From Aselliscus stoliczkanus (lineage: Eukaryota > Chordata > Mammalia > Chiroptera > Hipposideridae), in assembly GCA_033961575.1 (NCBI GenBank), contig CM066736.1, forward strand, positions 8,961,501 to 9,025,500: a stretch of DNA of 64,000 nucleotides, in the 5' to 3' direction. Positions 23,040 through 35,059 of this stretch are shown here, in pieces. Position 1 is the stretch's first letter; every line of letters begins with the position of its first letter. A program made the translations under genes and the position numbers. Under the pieces are notes generated by a model. The model was not told where the DNA came from and made no database searches. It was given only the letters and a program-made list of their open reading frames with translations.

Positions 23040-23160
23040 AAGAATCAGCCAAGGAGGTTATATAGCCACCACCTGAGGCCCCGTTGACTATTAATTAACA
23101 GATGATTGACATGATAATTAACTTCATAATAGAATTCCGCCTTTGGGAGGGAGAAGGAAC
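23040..23160. promoter_or_regulatory. Cluster of homeodomain / PBX-MEIS-type motifs
   Basis: Within about 60 bp: ACTATTAATTAACAG, TGATTGACAT (a PBX/MEIS-type site), GATAATTAAC and TTCATAATAG. The density of ATTA/TAAT cores is unusual next to GC-rich neighbours, and no repeat is recognised here. Enhancer function is inference. Confidence 0.3.
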
Positions 23161-24780
23161 TAACAGGGATGACCATGGCCATGACAGGCGGCAAAACCTC
23201 CACCTAGGCAGGCAGTCCCCTGCTGCCATACATAATGCATAAGATGAATATATGCATGAGCGTCCAACGCACCCAAGGCTTACTCTTTACAAGTCCATAC
23301 GTCTAACCGGCCAATCGCATTTGGTTCCTGGGTTTCAGACACAAAGTCGGGAGTGGGATGGTGATGGTGCTATTCAAACCTATCTGGTTCCCTGATTCTG
23401 GGTCGTTCGGTAGCGACAGTTTGGATAGCAAGGGGATGTCTCAAAAATGTATCAGAAACTTTTGCTTTCCGACTTCAGATATACACATATATACACACAC
23501 AAACATACAGATAGTGTGCCTATGATCTACCCATGTGTAACTGGGGGCAGAGGGGTTTTACAAGGCACAGAAAATAAGATCTCTAATTATATCTTGTCCT
23601 TTTGACACAAATCATAATCCATGCCTACAGATTTACTAAGTTTATTCTTTTTTTTTCCAGTTGAACTCAAGGAGGATTTGATTGGCTCAAGTCTGATGGG
23701 TCCCAGTGAGGATCCAGCTTTTCCGCCTTTGACTCGTGCCGTGTCCCCACCTATGCGTTTCCTGTATTGTGCCCCTGCCAAGGGACCTGCCCGCATTTCC
23801 ACTCACAACCAAGAACTTCCACCAACTGCCCAGGGGCGAGGCTCAGAACTGCTGGCTGACAGGCAGCGCCACCCAGTGGTGACTTTACATAGTCGTTCTT
23901 CAGCAGGTGTCTGAAAGCACTCCGGAGGTTCAAGGCTCTGGGTCAGTGGTGTGTGCACGTAGGATATTTACAAAGCGCATTGAGATTGTGTGGAAGGCAA
24001 CTAGAGCAATGACCAGGTCACTGACGCTGTGCAGAGGCTCCCCCTGCCCTGGCAGGCTGACCTCCGCAGTCCACACGCCCCGGGCGCCCTGGATTCCAGG
24101 GAGGCTGAGACAGTGGGAAGCCCTGATCTGCAGCCGTGGGTGGGGACAGAGACTGGGCACTGCCCCTTTCATAAGCCCCGCCACCTCCCTGCCCTGGCAT
24201 GGTCTGGCGGCGCTGGTGTCCAACCCACGCCCTCAGCTCCCACTGGTGGCCCTTCTCTGTGGCTCTGGTCTCACCATTCCCTTCCCCACAGCGCTTTGGG
24301 CATGGCGGGGGGAGGCATCCTCCTGCCTCAACATCCCCCATAGACCCCCTCAGCCAAGCCCACCGGTCCCTTCGTTACAGATGTCCTTTCCACAAGCCCA
24401 GCTGAGCGTGCTTTGTTTCCAGCTGGGACCCTCCCTGATACAGACACGGTCTAGATTCCTGCGAGCTGAGAAGGATGAGCCCAGAGAACAGGGACATCAA
24501 ATAGCGGCGCTGCAAAAAGAGTGCAGGTTACGAGAGCCGCTCACGACACTTAAGATCAGGAAGCCGATTCCACAGCACGCTGACAGGGGCTCCTGAGGGG
24601 GACAGGCGGCCTCCGTGACGGCAGAGGGGGCACGGCAACGCTACGGCCCGCAGGGACAGCCCTGCCAGCCTGATGCACCTCCTTTCCTGAACCCCCCACA
24701 AATGAGACTTCCCATCGTTAACTGGGCACTTGGCTGCTTTTCCTTGCACCCCAAACCACACGCGGTTCCTGGAGGACAAG
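23161..24780. other. Intron 18 segment, no gene recognised
   Basis: An open frame of 229 codons at 23907-24596 (+) has no recognisable domain, and its composition follows local GC content. Nothing else was recognised. Confidence 0.4.
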
Positions 24781-24784
24781 GATG

Positions 24785-25090
24785 CTAGGGTTGGAACGGG
24801 GTCCCCCAAATTCATGTGTTGGAATCCTAATTGCCAGGATCTCAGAAAGGGACTTCATTTGGAGACAGGCTCTTCACAGAGCTAATCGAGTTAAAAATGA
24901 GGTCATTAGGGTGTCCTTATAAAAACAAAAGGGAGGCAAGGGGCTTGAACCCGGGCACCTGCAGAGGCACCTGGAGCAGATCCTGCCCTCACAGCCCTCA
25001 GAAGGAAACAGCCCCATGACACCTTGATTTTGGGCCTCCAGGGCTGGGAGACAGCCCTTAGTCTGCGGTACTTTGTTAGGGCAGCCCAGC
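24785..25090 (+). mobile_element. MLT1-like (MaLR) LTR remnant
   Basis: GGGGTCCCCCAAATTCATGT, then GGAATCCTAATTGCC, GGTCATTAGGGTGTCCTTAT, CCCCATGACACCTTGATTTT and GGTACTTTGTTAGGGCAGCC follow the mammalian MaLR LTR in order. Old, solo and plus strand. Confidence 0.75.
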
Positions 25091-26107
25091 GAACGGATCC
25101 AGGGAACTCCCTGCTCCCTAGTCTGTTTCAAACCCTCCAGGCTCCCCACCACCTCTGGGAAACAGCCCAAACCCTGCCGCTTGGCACGAAAGCCCCCCTG
25201 ACGCTGGAACCGGCCTGTCCTCCTGGTGTACCCCCTGCCTCTTCTTGCCCGCACTCCAGCCGTCTCACGTCCTCTTCCTCTGCACACCCCGGGCCCGCCC
25301 GCTGACTGCTGTCTCTCCTCCCCACCCACCAAGCCTTGGGCTGACGTGCAGCTGGGCTCCTAGTGTCCCAGGGCCCCCCTCTACCACCCCCTCTTCACAC
25401 TGTGCCGCACCCACCCGCTCATCTGTGCCTCAGAACCCAGTTCTGGGCAGACTTGTGCAGCCTCCCTACAAATCCCACCAAACTGAAGGGACGGTGACTG
25501 CACGGCCACGAAAAAACAAAGACAGTGGCCTGTGCCTCATCTGTGGGCAGTCAGGGCTGGAGAGGAGACAGAGCAGAGGCCCAAGGACTCGGGGTAACAC
25601 CCAAAGATGAAGAGAGAGACGAGGCCGGCCTCTGCGTGGCCGAGACGCCCGTGGGCCAGGGAGGCGCGTGGCTGGCGCCTCAGTGGCACCTTCCCGCTGC
25701 TCTATGCCTGGGCTGGGGGAGCCCTAGATCGGTCGTTTCCTGCTATTATTCTCTTCGGTCCCTTCCCCGAGCACAGAGGTTCTGGAAGCAGGAGGCTTCT
25801 GCCACTGAACAATGTTACCGCGCCCACACCCCGGACACCTGCTCTGAAGCCACCTCCCACCGTCTAAGCGGGTGAAGGGTCTAGGTTCGGGAGAACCTGA
25901 CGTGCATGGCTGCTTCTGTTGGAAATTGGGGGGGGTGTCCAGGGGACACAGAGACAAGGACCCTTCCACACAAGCCAAGGGAGAGAGCTTGGCGGGGATA
26001 ATGCTTCCCAAGAAAAGAGGACCTTGAAAATCAACAAGTGAGAGCTGGCCTAACCCCCACCCAGAGCTGTGGTTCCCTCAGAACCATTTCGGTCTGACCG
26101 ATATTAC

Positions 26108-26168
26108 CTGCTTTGTTCTTCTTCTTGGAAATAGAGCAGCTTTTCACGACTCCCACTTTGGAAAAGAC
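26108..26168 (-). CDS. RBM19: RBM19 coding exon 18 (RRM5, basic loop)
   Basis: 61 bp, residues 758-777 plus one base. It encodes VFSKVGVVKSCSISKKKNKA, covering helix 1 and the Lys-rich loop of RRM5. The acceptor is TCTTTTCCAG; the donor is GTAATA after GCAG, phase 1, weaker than consensus at +5 (T instead of G). It matches the family sequence with only a few changes. Confidence 0.95.
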
Positions 26169-26565
26169 CTGGAAAAGAAAGACGCGTGTATCATCAACAG
26201 TTCCTGACGAATCCTGCAACCGAAACAGCATGTCTCAAAAGACGGGGCCGTCTGTGCCACCGCAGGCACCGAGGGGCACTCTTTCCAATGCTAACATGGA
26301 CTGCGGCTTTCACATACGCCTCCTGAGACATCCTGACATGCCCCAACGTGCATGTGGGTGGCCTGGCCAGCTCCCCAGGCCGGTCTGGCTACTGCTCGGG
26401 TCGCTGGGTGAGCCGCTGACTGGACAGCCCTGCAGAGAGGCCAAGTGGGCGACTGGCAGTTGTCCGACTGCATATTAACACGAAGCACGTTTACAGGCAG
26501 AGTAAGTACAGCGACGACATGGACAGACGGGGTTCCCACCCCACACCCCCCGAGCCATCACTCAC

Positions 26566-26738
26566 TCCCTTCAGCGTCTCCTCAGTCGTGCTGAAGTTGA
26601 GATTTTTAATGAACAGAGTGCAGCCAGGAAGGCTGTCTTCCTCCTCCTCCTCCTCCTCCTCCTCCTCCTCCTCCATCTTTGCTGACGAGTCGCGTGCTCC
26701 TCCCTCCTTTCCACCTTGTGGAGTCTCACTGCCTGGCA
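26566..26738 (-). CDS. RBM19: RBM19 coding exon 17 (acidic 12-Glu tract, start of RRM5)
   Basis: 173 bp, completing Val700 and coding to residue 757. It encodes PGSETPQGGK, DSSAKM, 12 consecutive Glu (26638-26673), then DSLPGCTLFIKNLNFSTTEE, which starts RRM5 with RNP2 LFIKNL (741-746). I chose the acceptor GACCCAG before TGCCAGG because it rebuilds the Thr-Val-Pro remembered from human. A second AG six bases downstream is also in frame. The pyrimidine tract is a (TTTG)9 repeat. The donor is GTGAGT. Confidence 0.93.
26638..26673 (-). repeat. RBM19: Coding GAG microsatellite (12 Glu) in exon 17
   Basis: Eleven GAG codons and one GAA in a row right after Met721 code an acidic run before RRM5. 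A near-pure trinucleotide repeat of this kind is prone to length change. Confidence 0.95.
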
Positions 26739-26746
26739 CTGGGTCC

Positions 26747-26782
26747 CAAACAAACAAACAAACAAACAAACAAACAAACAAA
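26747..26782. repeat. (CAAA)9 microsatellite at the exon 17 splice acceptor
   Basis: Nine perfect CAAA units, read as (TTTG)9 on the RBM19 strand. The repeat ends 6 bases before the acceptor AG (26739-26740), so it forms the pyrimidine tract. Confidence 0.95.
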
Positions 26783-29409
26783 CACAAAAATCCATTAAAT
26801 GATGTTTAACCTGCCTACGTCCTGGGGCCTTAAGCCCAGAACTTGCTAGACCAAGGCTTTTCCGTCTCTGTGTGGGCAGCGTCAGAAAGGGCACTGGCTC
26901 CTAGCTTGTGCTGGATTTCAGCAACCCAGGCGGGAAAGCGGGGGACAGACACGGTCCTCACGCCTTCCTCTGTTTTAAAGAGAAAGGAATACGAAACACA
27001 GACTGAAAACGATGAGCCGTGAGTTGGACTGACCAAACTAATTTGAACCTCAACATAAACGGCTGTGTGAACTATTTGATTGAACCGCAAACCTCAGTAA
27101 CCGATTCTTTTTCCTCAAAAAGCATCCCTTAGTGAACTATCCAACTAGGATGCCACTTGGAAACCTTTCAAAAATTATAGAATGGGAGCAAAACTTAGAA
27201 CATCCTAGATACCCCCTGCAACGACAATCAAAATTCCCAACAGACAAAGCTTCAGGGAGCACGTACCAAAAAAAAGTGTTTTTAATCTATCTGTGACGTA
27301 CTAAATTCAGAGTTATGCGTAAAAGTGAAAAATGGAAAAAAACACATGTTCACAAACTGATCAGGAAAATTAGAGTGCCGCCAGAGGCTGGAAGAATAAG
27401 TGGTCATTAAAAATGATGTTTCTGAAGAATGTTTACCAACATGGAAAAGTTCCTGGCAGTTCAAGTTGCTAAATAGCGCCTGGTTATTTCTGCAGAGCGG
27501 GTCACAGAGGGCTGTTGTTTCATCCTGTCACCACCCCGTGGACCCCTCCCACTCAGAAGGAACAGCATTTCAGAAAGAGGGAAGGGCAAGTGTGCAGTTG
27601 GGAGTTAGCAGGGTAGGTGTGTGGCTGAATGTGACAAGTGTGGATTTCGTCTGAGGCTGACAGGAGCCTCACAAGCTTGATAACAGCCTCCTGACCTCTT
27701 GAGAAGCCCTGCTGCCAGGACACGGGTTCCATTTGGCTCAACCTCCCCAATTTCCACCCCCAAGTCACATGATCGGGGCCTGGGGACACATCCAAACTGC
27801 TGAAGTTCTAACCGCATCCCACAGGAAAGCAAACCCCGTCTCAGCAAAAAGCAGTCAGTCATCAGGCTGCACCCTCACACCTCTCACCTTCCTGGTTCTG
27901 AGCAGGTGGCCCAGCCCTGTGTGCAGCCCCGATGCTGAAAGACAACCCTGCTCTCCCCCACACACCTGTACTCGAGAAGTTCAAACTGCTGAGAGAACCA
28001 TAGGAGCTTCTTGGGGCTCAAATCTGTCCCCGCCACTCTCATGCCAAGCACCAGAGCCTGTCCGTCTCCCCTGCCCTTTCTGATGCAAGCCTAATGCTTA
28101 CAAGTCCTAATTAAGCTTCTGCCGCGTTGTCATGGAACCCGCTACAGTGATAATGTTGTCTGTTGAACATCAGTGGAACATGCAGCCTTTGCCCCCTGGC
28201 TCCCTCCGTGGTAAACCCCAAACTCGGACTCCCTCCAGGACAAAAAGGAGAAATCTACATAAAGGCTCCTCCCTGCCCCCCGCCCCCCCAAGAAATGAAC
28301 ACAATTTACCCAACAAGGGACTCCATGGGGTGGCCATTTGTACTCAACACTCAACTTTCAAAGCAAAGCTGGGTGGCAAAAGTGTTACTAAAGACGGGGA
28401 AGCAAAGCGATGCAAAGCAGCTAAGCTTCCGGTTCTGAAGGAGAACTGCAACGGGAATGAAAACCGTGCCCTTCAGCGGGGATGACATTTCCACCCCACT
28501 GGCCCTCCTTGTAGCTGCCATCTTGGAGATGAAAGGAGAAAGGAAGGAATGCGGATGAGACCCCACTGTGTGCCAGGCACTTGGCTAGATGCCTTAGTGT
28601 GCCAGCTCGCGAATGATCACAGCGGCCTTGTCACAAAGGGGTGGCCCGAGGGAAATTCTGGAGGCCGCTGTGTCTGCACCCTAGGTCTCAGGTATCTTCA
28701 GGCTGGGAGAGAGGTTCGTGGAAGACTGAAAACATGTTTTGAAAGGGAAGAGAGTGGTGGGGATGATGGCGACCAAGAGGGCTCGTGGCCAGTTTAAGGG
28801 GGCAGGCAGCCCCTTCTTGACACCAGCCAACTGCTGCCATGTAGGAAGGTCAACTCAGGGTGGTCAGATTTTCCAGTCTTTCAAGAGAATCCACCTTTTT
28901 ATAGGAAAACCCATCATTTTTAAATCTTGGCAACTAAGTCAATGGCATGTGGCTTCTGAACTAGGCAGCGGTTAACCAGAGGTCACTAGCGGTCAACAGG
29001 GTCCTTGTGCTGTGCTCCCACTCCCGGCCTGAGCGCGGGCTCCTGGCAGAGACCAGTGACACTTCCCTCTGCCTCTCCCAAGGGCTTGGATCCCAGCCAG
29101 GTCCCAGTGTGGCATTCCAGGGGCTCACAGCCTGCCAGGGACAGCAGCGCAGGGGAGCCCAGCAGCTCGGAGCAGGGCCAGAGTCCACTCCATCCTGCCT
29201 CCTTGCTCCGTGAGCAGTGGCTGGTCTGCTTCCGAGTGTGTACTGACAATGGCGTTACGAACACATGTATGCACATGCCTGAGCACACACAGACACGCAC
29301 CCACACCCCTGTACTCCACGGGGTTGTTCGGAAATGCAAGTGTCCATCCGCATGCTGGGTCCCTGGCCAAAGGCATTATGGTCCCTCGTCTGGATGACTT
29401 AGTCGCTCC
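26783..29409. other. Intron 16 segment, no gene or clear element
   Basis: No recognisable protein frame or RNA gene. Around 28550-28620 the text TGTGCCAGGCACTTGGCTAG is MIR/L2-like. The rest I cannot assign. Confidence 0.4.
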
Positions 29410-29860
29410 TCACCGTCCTTGGCCTGCCATCTTCTCCCACCTTGTCCTATTCCAGCAGCACAGGCCTTTATCCTGCTCAAGACTGCCAAACCCTGCCCCG
29501 CCACAGGGCCTTTGCACTTGCTGTCCCCTCTATCCATGCTGGTCATCTCCCATCTTCCGGGCCTGGCTTCTCATCAGGGCTCAGCTCAAATGTCCTTCCC
29601 TCAGAGCTCTTCCTGTCCACTCTAGTTCTGGGGTCCCCGGGCCTGGCCGCTCGCCAGCACATTCCCGAGTTTCTCTTCTCAGAGGCCTTAGCCTGTTCTG
29701 CAATCGCGCTGACTGGTTCACTTCTCTGCCCGTGTCCCCCACCTAGAAGGGGCGCTCCTTAAGGACAGGGCCAGGTCCACCTCGGTCACTACTGCATCCG
29801 CAGCATCAGGCCCGGAGCAGACGCTCCAAAAGCACTGCGGGAGGGGACTGGCTCCAGGAC
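29410..29860 (+). mobile_element. L2 LINE 3' remnant
   Basis: ACAGGGCCTTTGCACTTGCT, CTCATCAGGGCTCAGCTCAA, ATGTCCTTCCCTCAGAGCTC and CCACCTAGAAGGGGCGCTCC match the L2 3' region in order. Confidence 0.7.
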
Positions 29861-29914
29861 TCGGCCTGTGCCTGGCTCCCAGTCGGCGCTCCACAGATGG
29901 CACGAGTGCGACCA

Positions 29915-30115
29915 AGAGTGACAGCTAGGAGCACAGACCTGGGAGCTGGTGGCTTTGGGTCACGCCTTGGCTCTCTCAGAGGAGCGACCCTGCATAAGTC
30001 ACTCGACCTCTCTGTGCTTCCTTCTTTCCCCCACTTGCAGGCTGACGGTGCGAATGAACGCACAGAAGCCTGTGGGAACAGTGCCTGGGCCTGCAGCAAT
30101 CAGAAATAGTTCCTT
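29915..30115 (+). mobile_element. MIR SINE
   Basis: GGAGCACAGACCTGGGAGCT, GCATAAGTCACTCGACCTCT and ACAGTGCCTGGGCCTGCAG follow the MIR consensus. Confidence 0.65.
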
Positions 30116-33100
30116 TCGTTTTACCATCACCCCAGCTGCCCCCGCTGCCCAGCCAGGCCTTGAGAAATCCAGGGGTCCACATCAGAAGTCCCGAGTCCTG
30201 TGGGTATGATAGCCGGCTGAGGCAGCCTGCAGGGCGGGCTGCCCACTCTGGCTTCTGAGAGCAGCCCGCGCCACGCCTGAGTGTGGGGACTGCGTCCGTG
30301 CCGTCCCCATCTCTCATAGGAGCTTCTGCTCCCTGAGCAGTTGGGCCAGGCCTCGCTGTGGTCCACGCCCGTGTACAGAGAGGTATGGAGATGGCCAAGG
30401 GCCATGGCGTCGAAGCCAAAGTCGGTTTTAAAAGCACTTCGGCTCCTGGCCCCAAGCGGGGGAGACAATAGAAAGACCAGGAAGGAAAAATGAGGTATCC
30501 TGAAACTCAAACAGATGTTTCCCAACGAAATCACTAGGAACCAGACAAAGTAAGAAGAAAGGGAGCAGGGCGGGGCCCGGGGGTGAGGTAGGTGTGTGTG
30601 TGGGGGGCAGGGCGGGGAGGGAGGATTTAAAATCACGAGGGGCTGGGGGAGTGCGCCATCCCTCCATCCACTTCCATCCTAGTTAGCACAATAAAATCTG
30701 GTCACGCATCGCCACATGGGGCCTTATTATAATCAGGCCGCAGAATTTACCGTGGCTCCCTCCCCTTTCCAGCTCTGGGCAGGAGGCTGACAGCAGAGAC
30801 TGTTATCAGTTGCAAGCAGCTTTTCAGGACCTCCCCCCACTCGGAGCCCTTTATCTGGAGGTGAGGGTCTCAGTTGTGGGGAGATAAAATACACTGTCCC
30901 CCTCCCTCAGGACTGGTACAGGGAATGGAGGGCTTTGCAGAAAGGGGGGTGGTGAACAGAAAGCCCCATCCATGCCCCTCCTGCTAGCCTGCCTTTGGAG
31001 CAGGAGAAAACCCAGGGCTTGGGGGCTGGCTGGGTCCCCGTGCAGTGGGGTTGCGGGTCTCCGGAAGCTTCGGGAACAATGTGGAGAGGCCGGGCATGGG
31101 GGAGGAGCAGGTGAAAAGGAACAGCACAAGGGGCAGAGGGGACTATGTACGTGACAGTGTAAGAAAAGGAACGAAAAAGGCAAAAAGAGGCCCCGGAGAT
31201 GAGCTCTGGGGAATTCGCCCGATGACAAGGTGGGACTTGGCAGGGCTGGAAAGCAGCAGCCACACAACTTCCCACCCCAAACCCGACCCATTTGCTGGAA
31301 CTACGGGCCCCTCATCCTAGCTCTAAGGCCTCCTCCTGGGAGTCACGGCAGGGCCCTGGACTCCAGCCCCAAGAGGGAAGGCCAGTCGGGAACTGTGCCT
31401 GGGATGCACTCAGCGCCGGAAGCGGGGCGCGGGGACCTAGGGACACAGGGCGGCCCAGGACACTGCCTCTGCACAGCCTACCCTCGTCTGTGTGCTCCAA
31501 AGCATTTCTGTACCCAGGGCCCACTTCCGTTACCACTGTGACATCTCCGCTGTCCCCAAACAGCCCGGGGCCTGCGGGGAAGAGGAATGTCTCACGCCCT
31601 CGTGGTCACCCGGGCTCAGGGGCTGGCCTGAAGCCGGGCTCCAGCTCCCGCTGCTGACGTAACCACGGGTCGGAGGAATGGCGACCGACGTGCAGCTTCT
31701 CACCAAACTCCCAGAGAGCCTCCTGAGGTCGGTATGGGGATGAGGCCCATTTTAGAGACGCAGAAACTAGCCTCTGAGAAGGGCGGCAGCTTGCCCAGTC
31801 ACGCAGCTACAGGAGGACATCAAGGGAGACAGTCACTCCCCAGGAGCCGGGAACCCCACGTTGGGAGGAACCCCAAGTGCTCAGCTCAGGGCCCGGCAGG
31901 GAGAAAATGCCGCTTTTGCCCGTGGGTTCACTCGGAGCCCACTTACTGCTCTCCTCCCAGGCTCTGGGCACTTTCCCGGTGCTGGGGTACAGCAGGGAGC
32001 AAGCAGACGGGGTACCCGCCTTGTGGAATGGACATTCTAGCGGGGGTGGCAGGCAGACAGATACTGAGGCCGTGAACCATCCATCGGGGCAGTGATGAGC
32101 GTGAAACAAAGTTAATGGTGAGTAGATGGGGTGGGTAGACATCAGTACCGTCACTCATGCTCTGATGCTGGGCTAAGAGCTGAGAACACACCTCCCAACA
32201 TCAGTAAGCTCCTACTATGTGCCAGAGGCTTGGGACCCAGGGACAAGTATGACCCGGCCCCTGCCTTTCACAGGTACTGAGAGAGGCGCAGACACCCCTC
32301 TTTTTGCATATATTCGCTCCCCGGACATACATTCATCCAGCCGCTCCATGGCCGGAGCCTCACGGGGGAGCCAGGTGCCCGGATGTGAGGAGACAGCCAT
32401 TCTCTGCCCTCATCATTCACCGTCAGGGAGAGACGGATATGAAGTAAAACAAACAAATAAGTAAGATACAAACTCTGACAAGTGTTCCGGAAGCAGAGTG
32501 AAAACAGGGAAGCAACGGGGCATGTACAAACGAGCGTGGCCACGCTGGGGAGGCAGCGTCCCCACTCCTGAACAGGCCTCCGCTGGGCCGGGGTCCACGG
32601 CCCTCACTCCCGGCACATCGCTGTGCTTTAAAGGGGGACTTGTGTTTGGCCCCAAAATATCAGTCAGGTTCAAGTTTAGCAGAAGTAAAACAAACAAAAA
32701 AACAACCAAAAAAAAACACCAAAAAAATAAAAAAACCAAGGTAGTTGATGATTTAGGGCTGATGGCTAGCTGGGAACAGGCCATGACGGCAAGAAGAGAC
32801 TTCTTTTTGACGGAAGCATACACAGGTTTGGAAGGGACCCCTCATCCAACCTGTGGACAAAACTAACTCAGACGCAGGGGCTAGTGAGGGGCTCTGAAAG
32901 GTTTATGCCGATAACCGGTTGCTCCAATCACCAGGGACACGGTCAGAGCCTCAAGGAGTGGCGAGTGAGGCCTTTCGCTCCTGACAGGAACGAGGCTGCT
33001 GAGACCAGGGACCCCCCAATGCCTTGTACCAACTGGGCCAGTCCTGGAGGTTTCACCGACCCACGGGGAAGTGGGAGCTGCACACAGTTAGGGAGGTTTG

Positions 33101-33392
33101 TGGACAGCGAGGGCTACTCAATGAAAAGACTGTTCTTTAATCTAAGAATTTTGCTTGCCACCCCCACATTTTTTTCCTGTAAAACACCTTCTCTTTTATG
33201 AGAATATGGAGATGGTGGTTGAGACTGTTTCCATCCTTATTTTAATAGGCGGGTAACCCTACGGAGGCAGAGGGAAGGGGCGGGGTATGACTGACGGGTA
33301 AAATCTTAATACCTGGGTAAAAGGATTGCCACAATCCTTTCCAAAAAGTTTCTAAAGGTCTTTGATTCTAAGATGCGGTCATGGTCCTCAGA
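30116..33392. other. Intron 16 segment with scattered L2/MIR traces
   Basis: No gene. L2/MIR-like text occurs near 31695-31810 (GACGCAGAAACTAG), 31965-32060 (GGAATGGACATTCTAGCGGG) and 32205-32280 (CTACTATGTGCCAGAGG). An A-rich stretch lies at 32687-32740. Confidence 0.45.
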
Positions 33393-33560
33393 CTAAGTGG
33401 TTCTCAACTGGAGGCTGCATTGCCCCCTAGGGGGCATTCGGGAAAGCAAGGGAGTGGTTCAGGATGTCACAATCCCCGAGAGCACGCCTGACATTTAGCA
33501 GGTGGGGTCCCGGAAAGCAAAATGTCTTCCAGTCTCAACAAGTGGGAACTAGGCTGTTCT
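33393..33560 (+). mobile_element. hAT-type (MER-class) DNA transposon remnant
   Basis: AGTGGTTCTCAACTGGAGGC, TTGCCCCCTAGGGGGCATTC and AGGATGTCACAATCCCC match a mammalian hAT element whose left end is CAGTGGTTCTCAACCGGGGG. Confidence 0.6.
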
Positions 33561-34014
33561 CCGCCGCCCCATCCAAGTGTGACCCATTAGCTAGGAGGTG
33601 GGGCCGTGGTCCCTTCCCTGCCTTTGCAGTCACTGGACAGCAGCGGGCGCTGGGCCGCCCCCAGGTCCCAGGCCCGCACCCCCACCCGGCAGGCAGGCTG
33701 GTGGGCGGACGGATGGTTGCTTTCACTTGTTCTGTTCTGAATCCCTCATAATAGATTCTAGTTTTATTTTCTTACAACCTTTCATTGAAAAGCTAAACAG
33801 TCAACTACCTTATGTTACACCCATAATTTTTATACTATTTTTTTTAAGGACATCTTCCATGCCTATGAAGTCCAAGAGTCTGAGACCCGCTGGTCTCCAG
33901 GGCAAATAAGGAGCTCTAAACCTCGTACCTGACAGACATTTAGTGCCTCCCTGCCTTTCCTTCCTTCCCTCGCCCGCTGTCCCTGGACACTCTGATCCTA
34001 GACTCGGCTCTTAC

Positions 34015-34144
34015 CAGTTTCTGGCTCCGCCCCGTCACTGTCCACAGGTTTCACTGGTGCGTCTTGGGGTTCTTTCTTCGGCGGGGCTGAGCTGGAGAAG
34101 ACGCCCACTGGAGCCCACTCCAGATAGAGGGGGACGTGGTGAAA
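34015..34144 (-). CDS. RBM19: RBM19 coding exon 16 (end of RRM4, Pro/Glu linker)
   Basis: 130 bp, residues 657-699 plus one base. It opens with FHHVPLYLEWAPVGVFSS, the last strand of RRM4, and then a low-complexity linker rich in Pro, Lys, Asp and Glu. The acceptor is AAACTGCAG read on the minus strand as CTGCAG before TTTCACCAC. The donor is GTAAGA after ACTG, phase 1. The next exon lies about 7.3 kb away. Confidence 0.95.
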
Positions 34145-34561
34145 CTGCAGAGACGGGGGCGGGGAGGGACTCAGTCCCTTACGCAGATGAAGAGCCCGGG
34201 GCTCAGAGAGTGTGGGCGACTCACCCCAGGACGGAGCCAGGAGGAGGGGCATAGCCCAGAACAACATGGGGGCCCCTTGTGGGGCTCGGGGCTCCGGGAG
34301 AGGCCCAGCATCTGTTGTCACTGGACACACTGGGGTCCCCCTATGTTCTCTCTAACCAGAGTATGAATGGGGAGTGGGGCGGACTGACAGAGTGCAGGTC
34401 TCCGGGAGGAGGTGCAGTGGGGCCGTTAGACGCCCTGCTTTCTCTCACCCACAGACATGCATGTGTGTGCGTACCCAGTTTTGTTCTGTTTTAAAGGATA
34501 AATAAGATGCTGGTAAATACTCTGCAGAGCATTAAAGTGCCTGATAGACAGAAGCTACCTG

Positions 34562-35013
34562 TAGTGAGTGGGTTGAAACGTGGTCTCCCAAAAGATAGGC
34601 CCATGTCCTAATCCCTGGAGCCTGTAAATGGGACCTTATTTGGAAAACAGGTCTTTGCAAATGTCATTAAGTGAAGATCTAAAAATGAGATCATCCTAGG
34701 TGATCTGGGTGGGCCCTCAATGCAATGACCAGTGTCCTTCTAGGAGAAAGGAGATTTGAGATGGAGAAAAAGAGAAGGCACGTGAGACAGAGGCAGAGAC
34801 TGGAGCAACAAGCCAAGGGACGCCTGGGCCACCAGACGCTGAAGCAGCAGGAAGCACCCTTCCCTGGAGCGCTCAGAGGGAGCACGGCCCTGCTAACGCC
34901 TTGGTTTCAGACTTCTGGACCCTGGAATCATGAAAGAACACATTTCTGTTGTTTTAAGCCACATAATTTGTGGTAACTTCTTATGGCAGCCACAGGAAAC
35001 TAACCCACTAATA
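34562..35013 (+). mobile_element. MLT1-like (MaLR) LTR, nearly complete
   Basis: CCCATGTCCTAATCCCTGGA, GGGACCTTATTTGGAAAACA, TCTGGGTGGGCCCTCAATGC, TTTCAGACTTCTGGACCCTG and TCTGTTGTTTTAAGCCACAT follow the LTR from left to right; it ends AGGAAACTAACCCAC. It lies in intron 15 and is immediately followed by a (TG)n repeat. Confidence 0.8.

Positions 35014-35014
<1 letters not shown>

Positions 35015-35058
<44 letters not shown>
35015..35058. repeat. (TG)22 dinucleotide microsatellite
   Basis: A pure TG run at the end of the MLT1-like LTR in intron 15. Confidence 0.95.

Positions 35059-35059
<1 letters not shown>

Noticed and set aside
23907..24596. Open frame of 229 codons on the plus strand, the longest in the window
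   Set aside because: No recognisable domain, GC-rich low-constraint composition, and several other frames are also open here. It is antisense in an RBM19 intron with no splice or promoter evidence.
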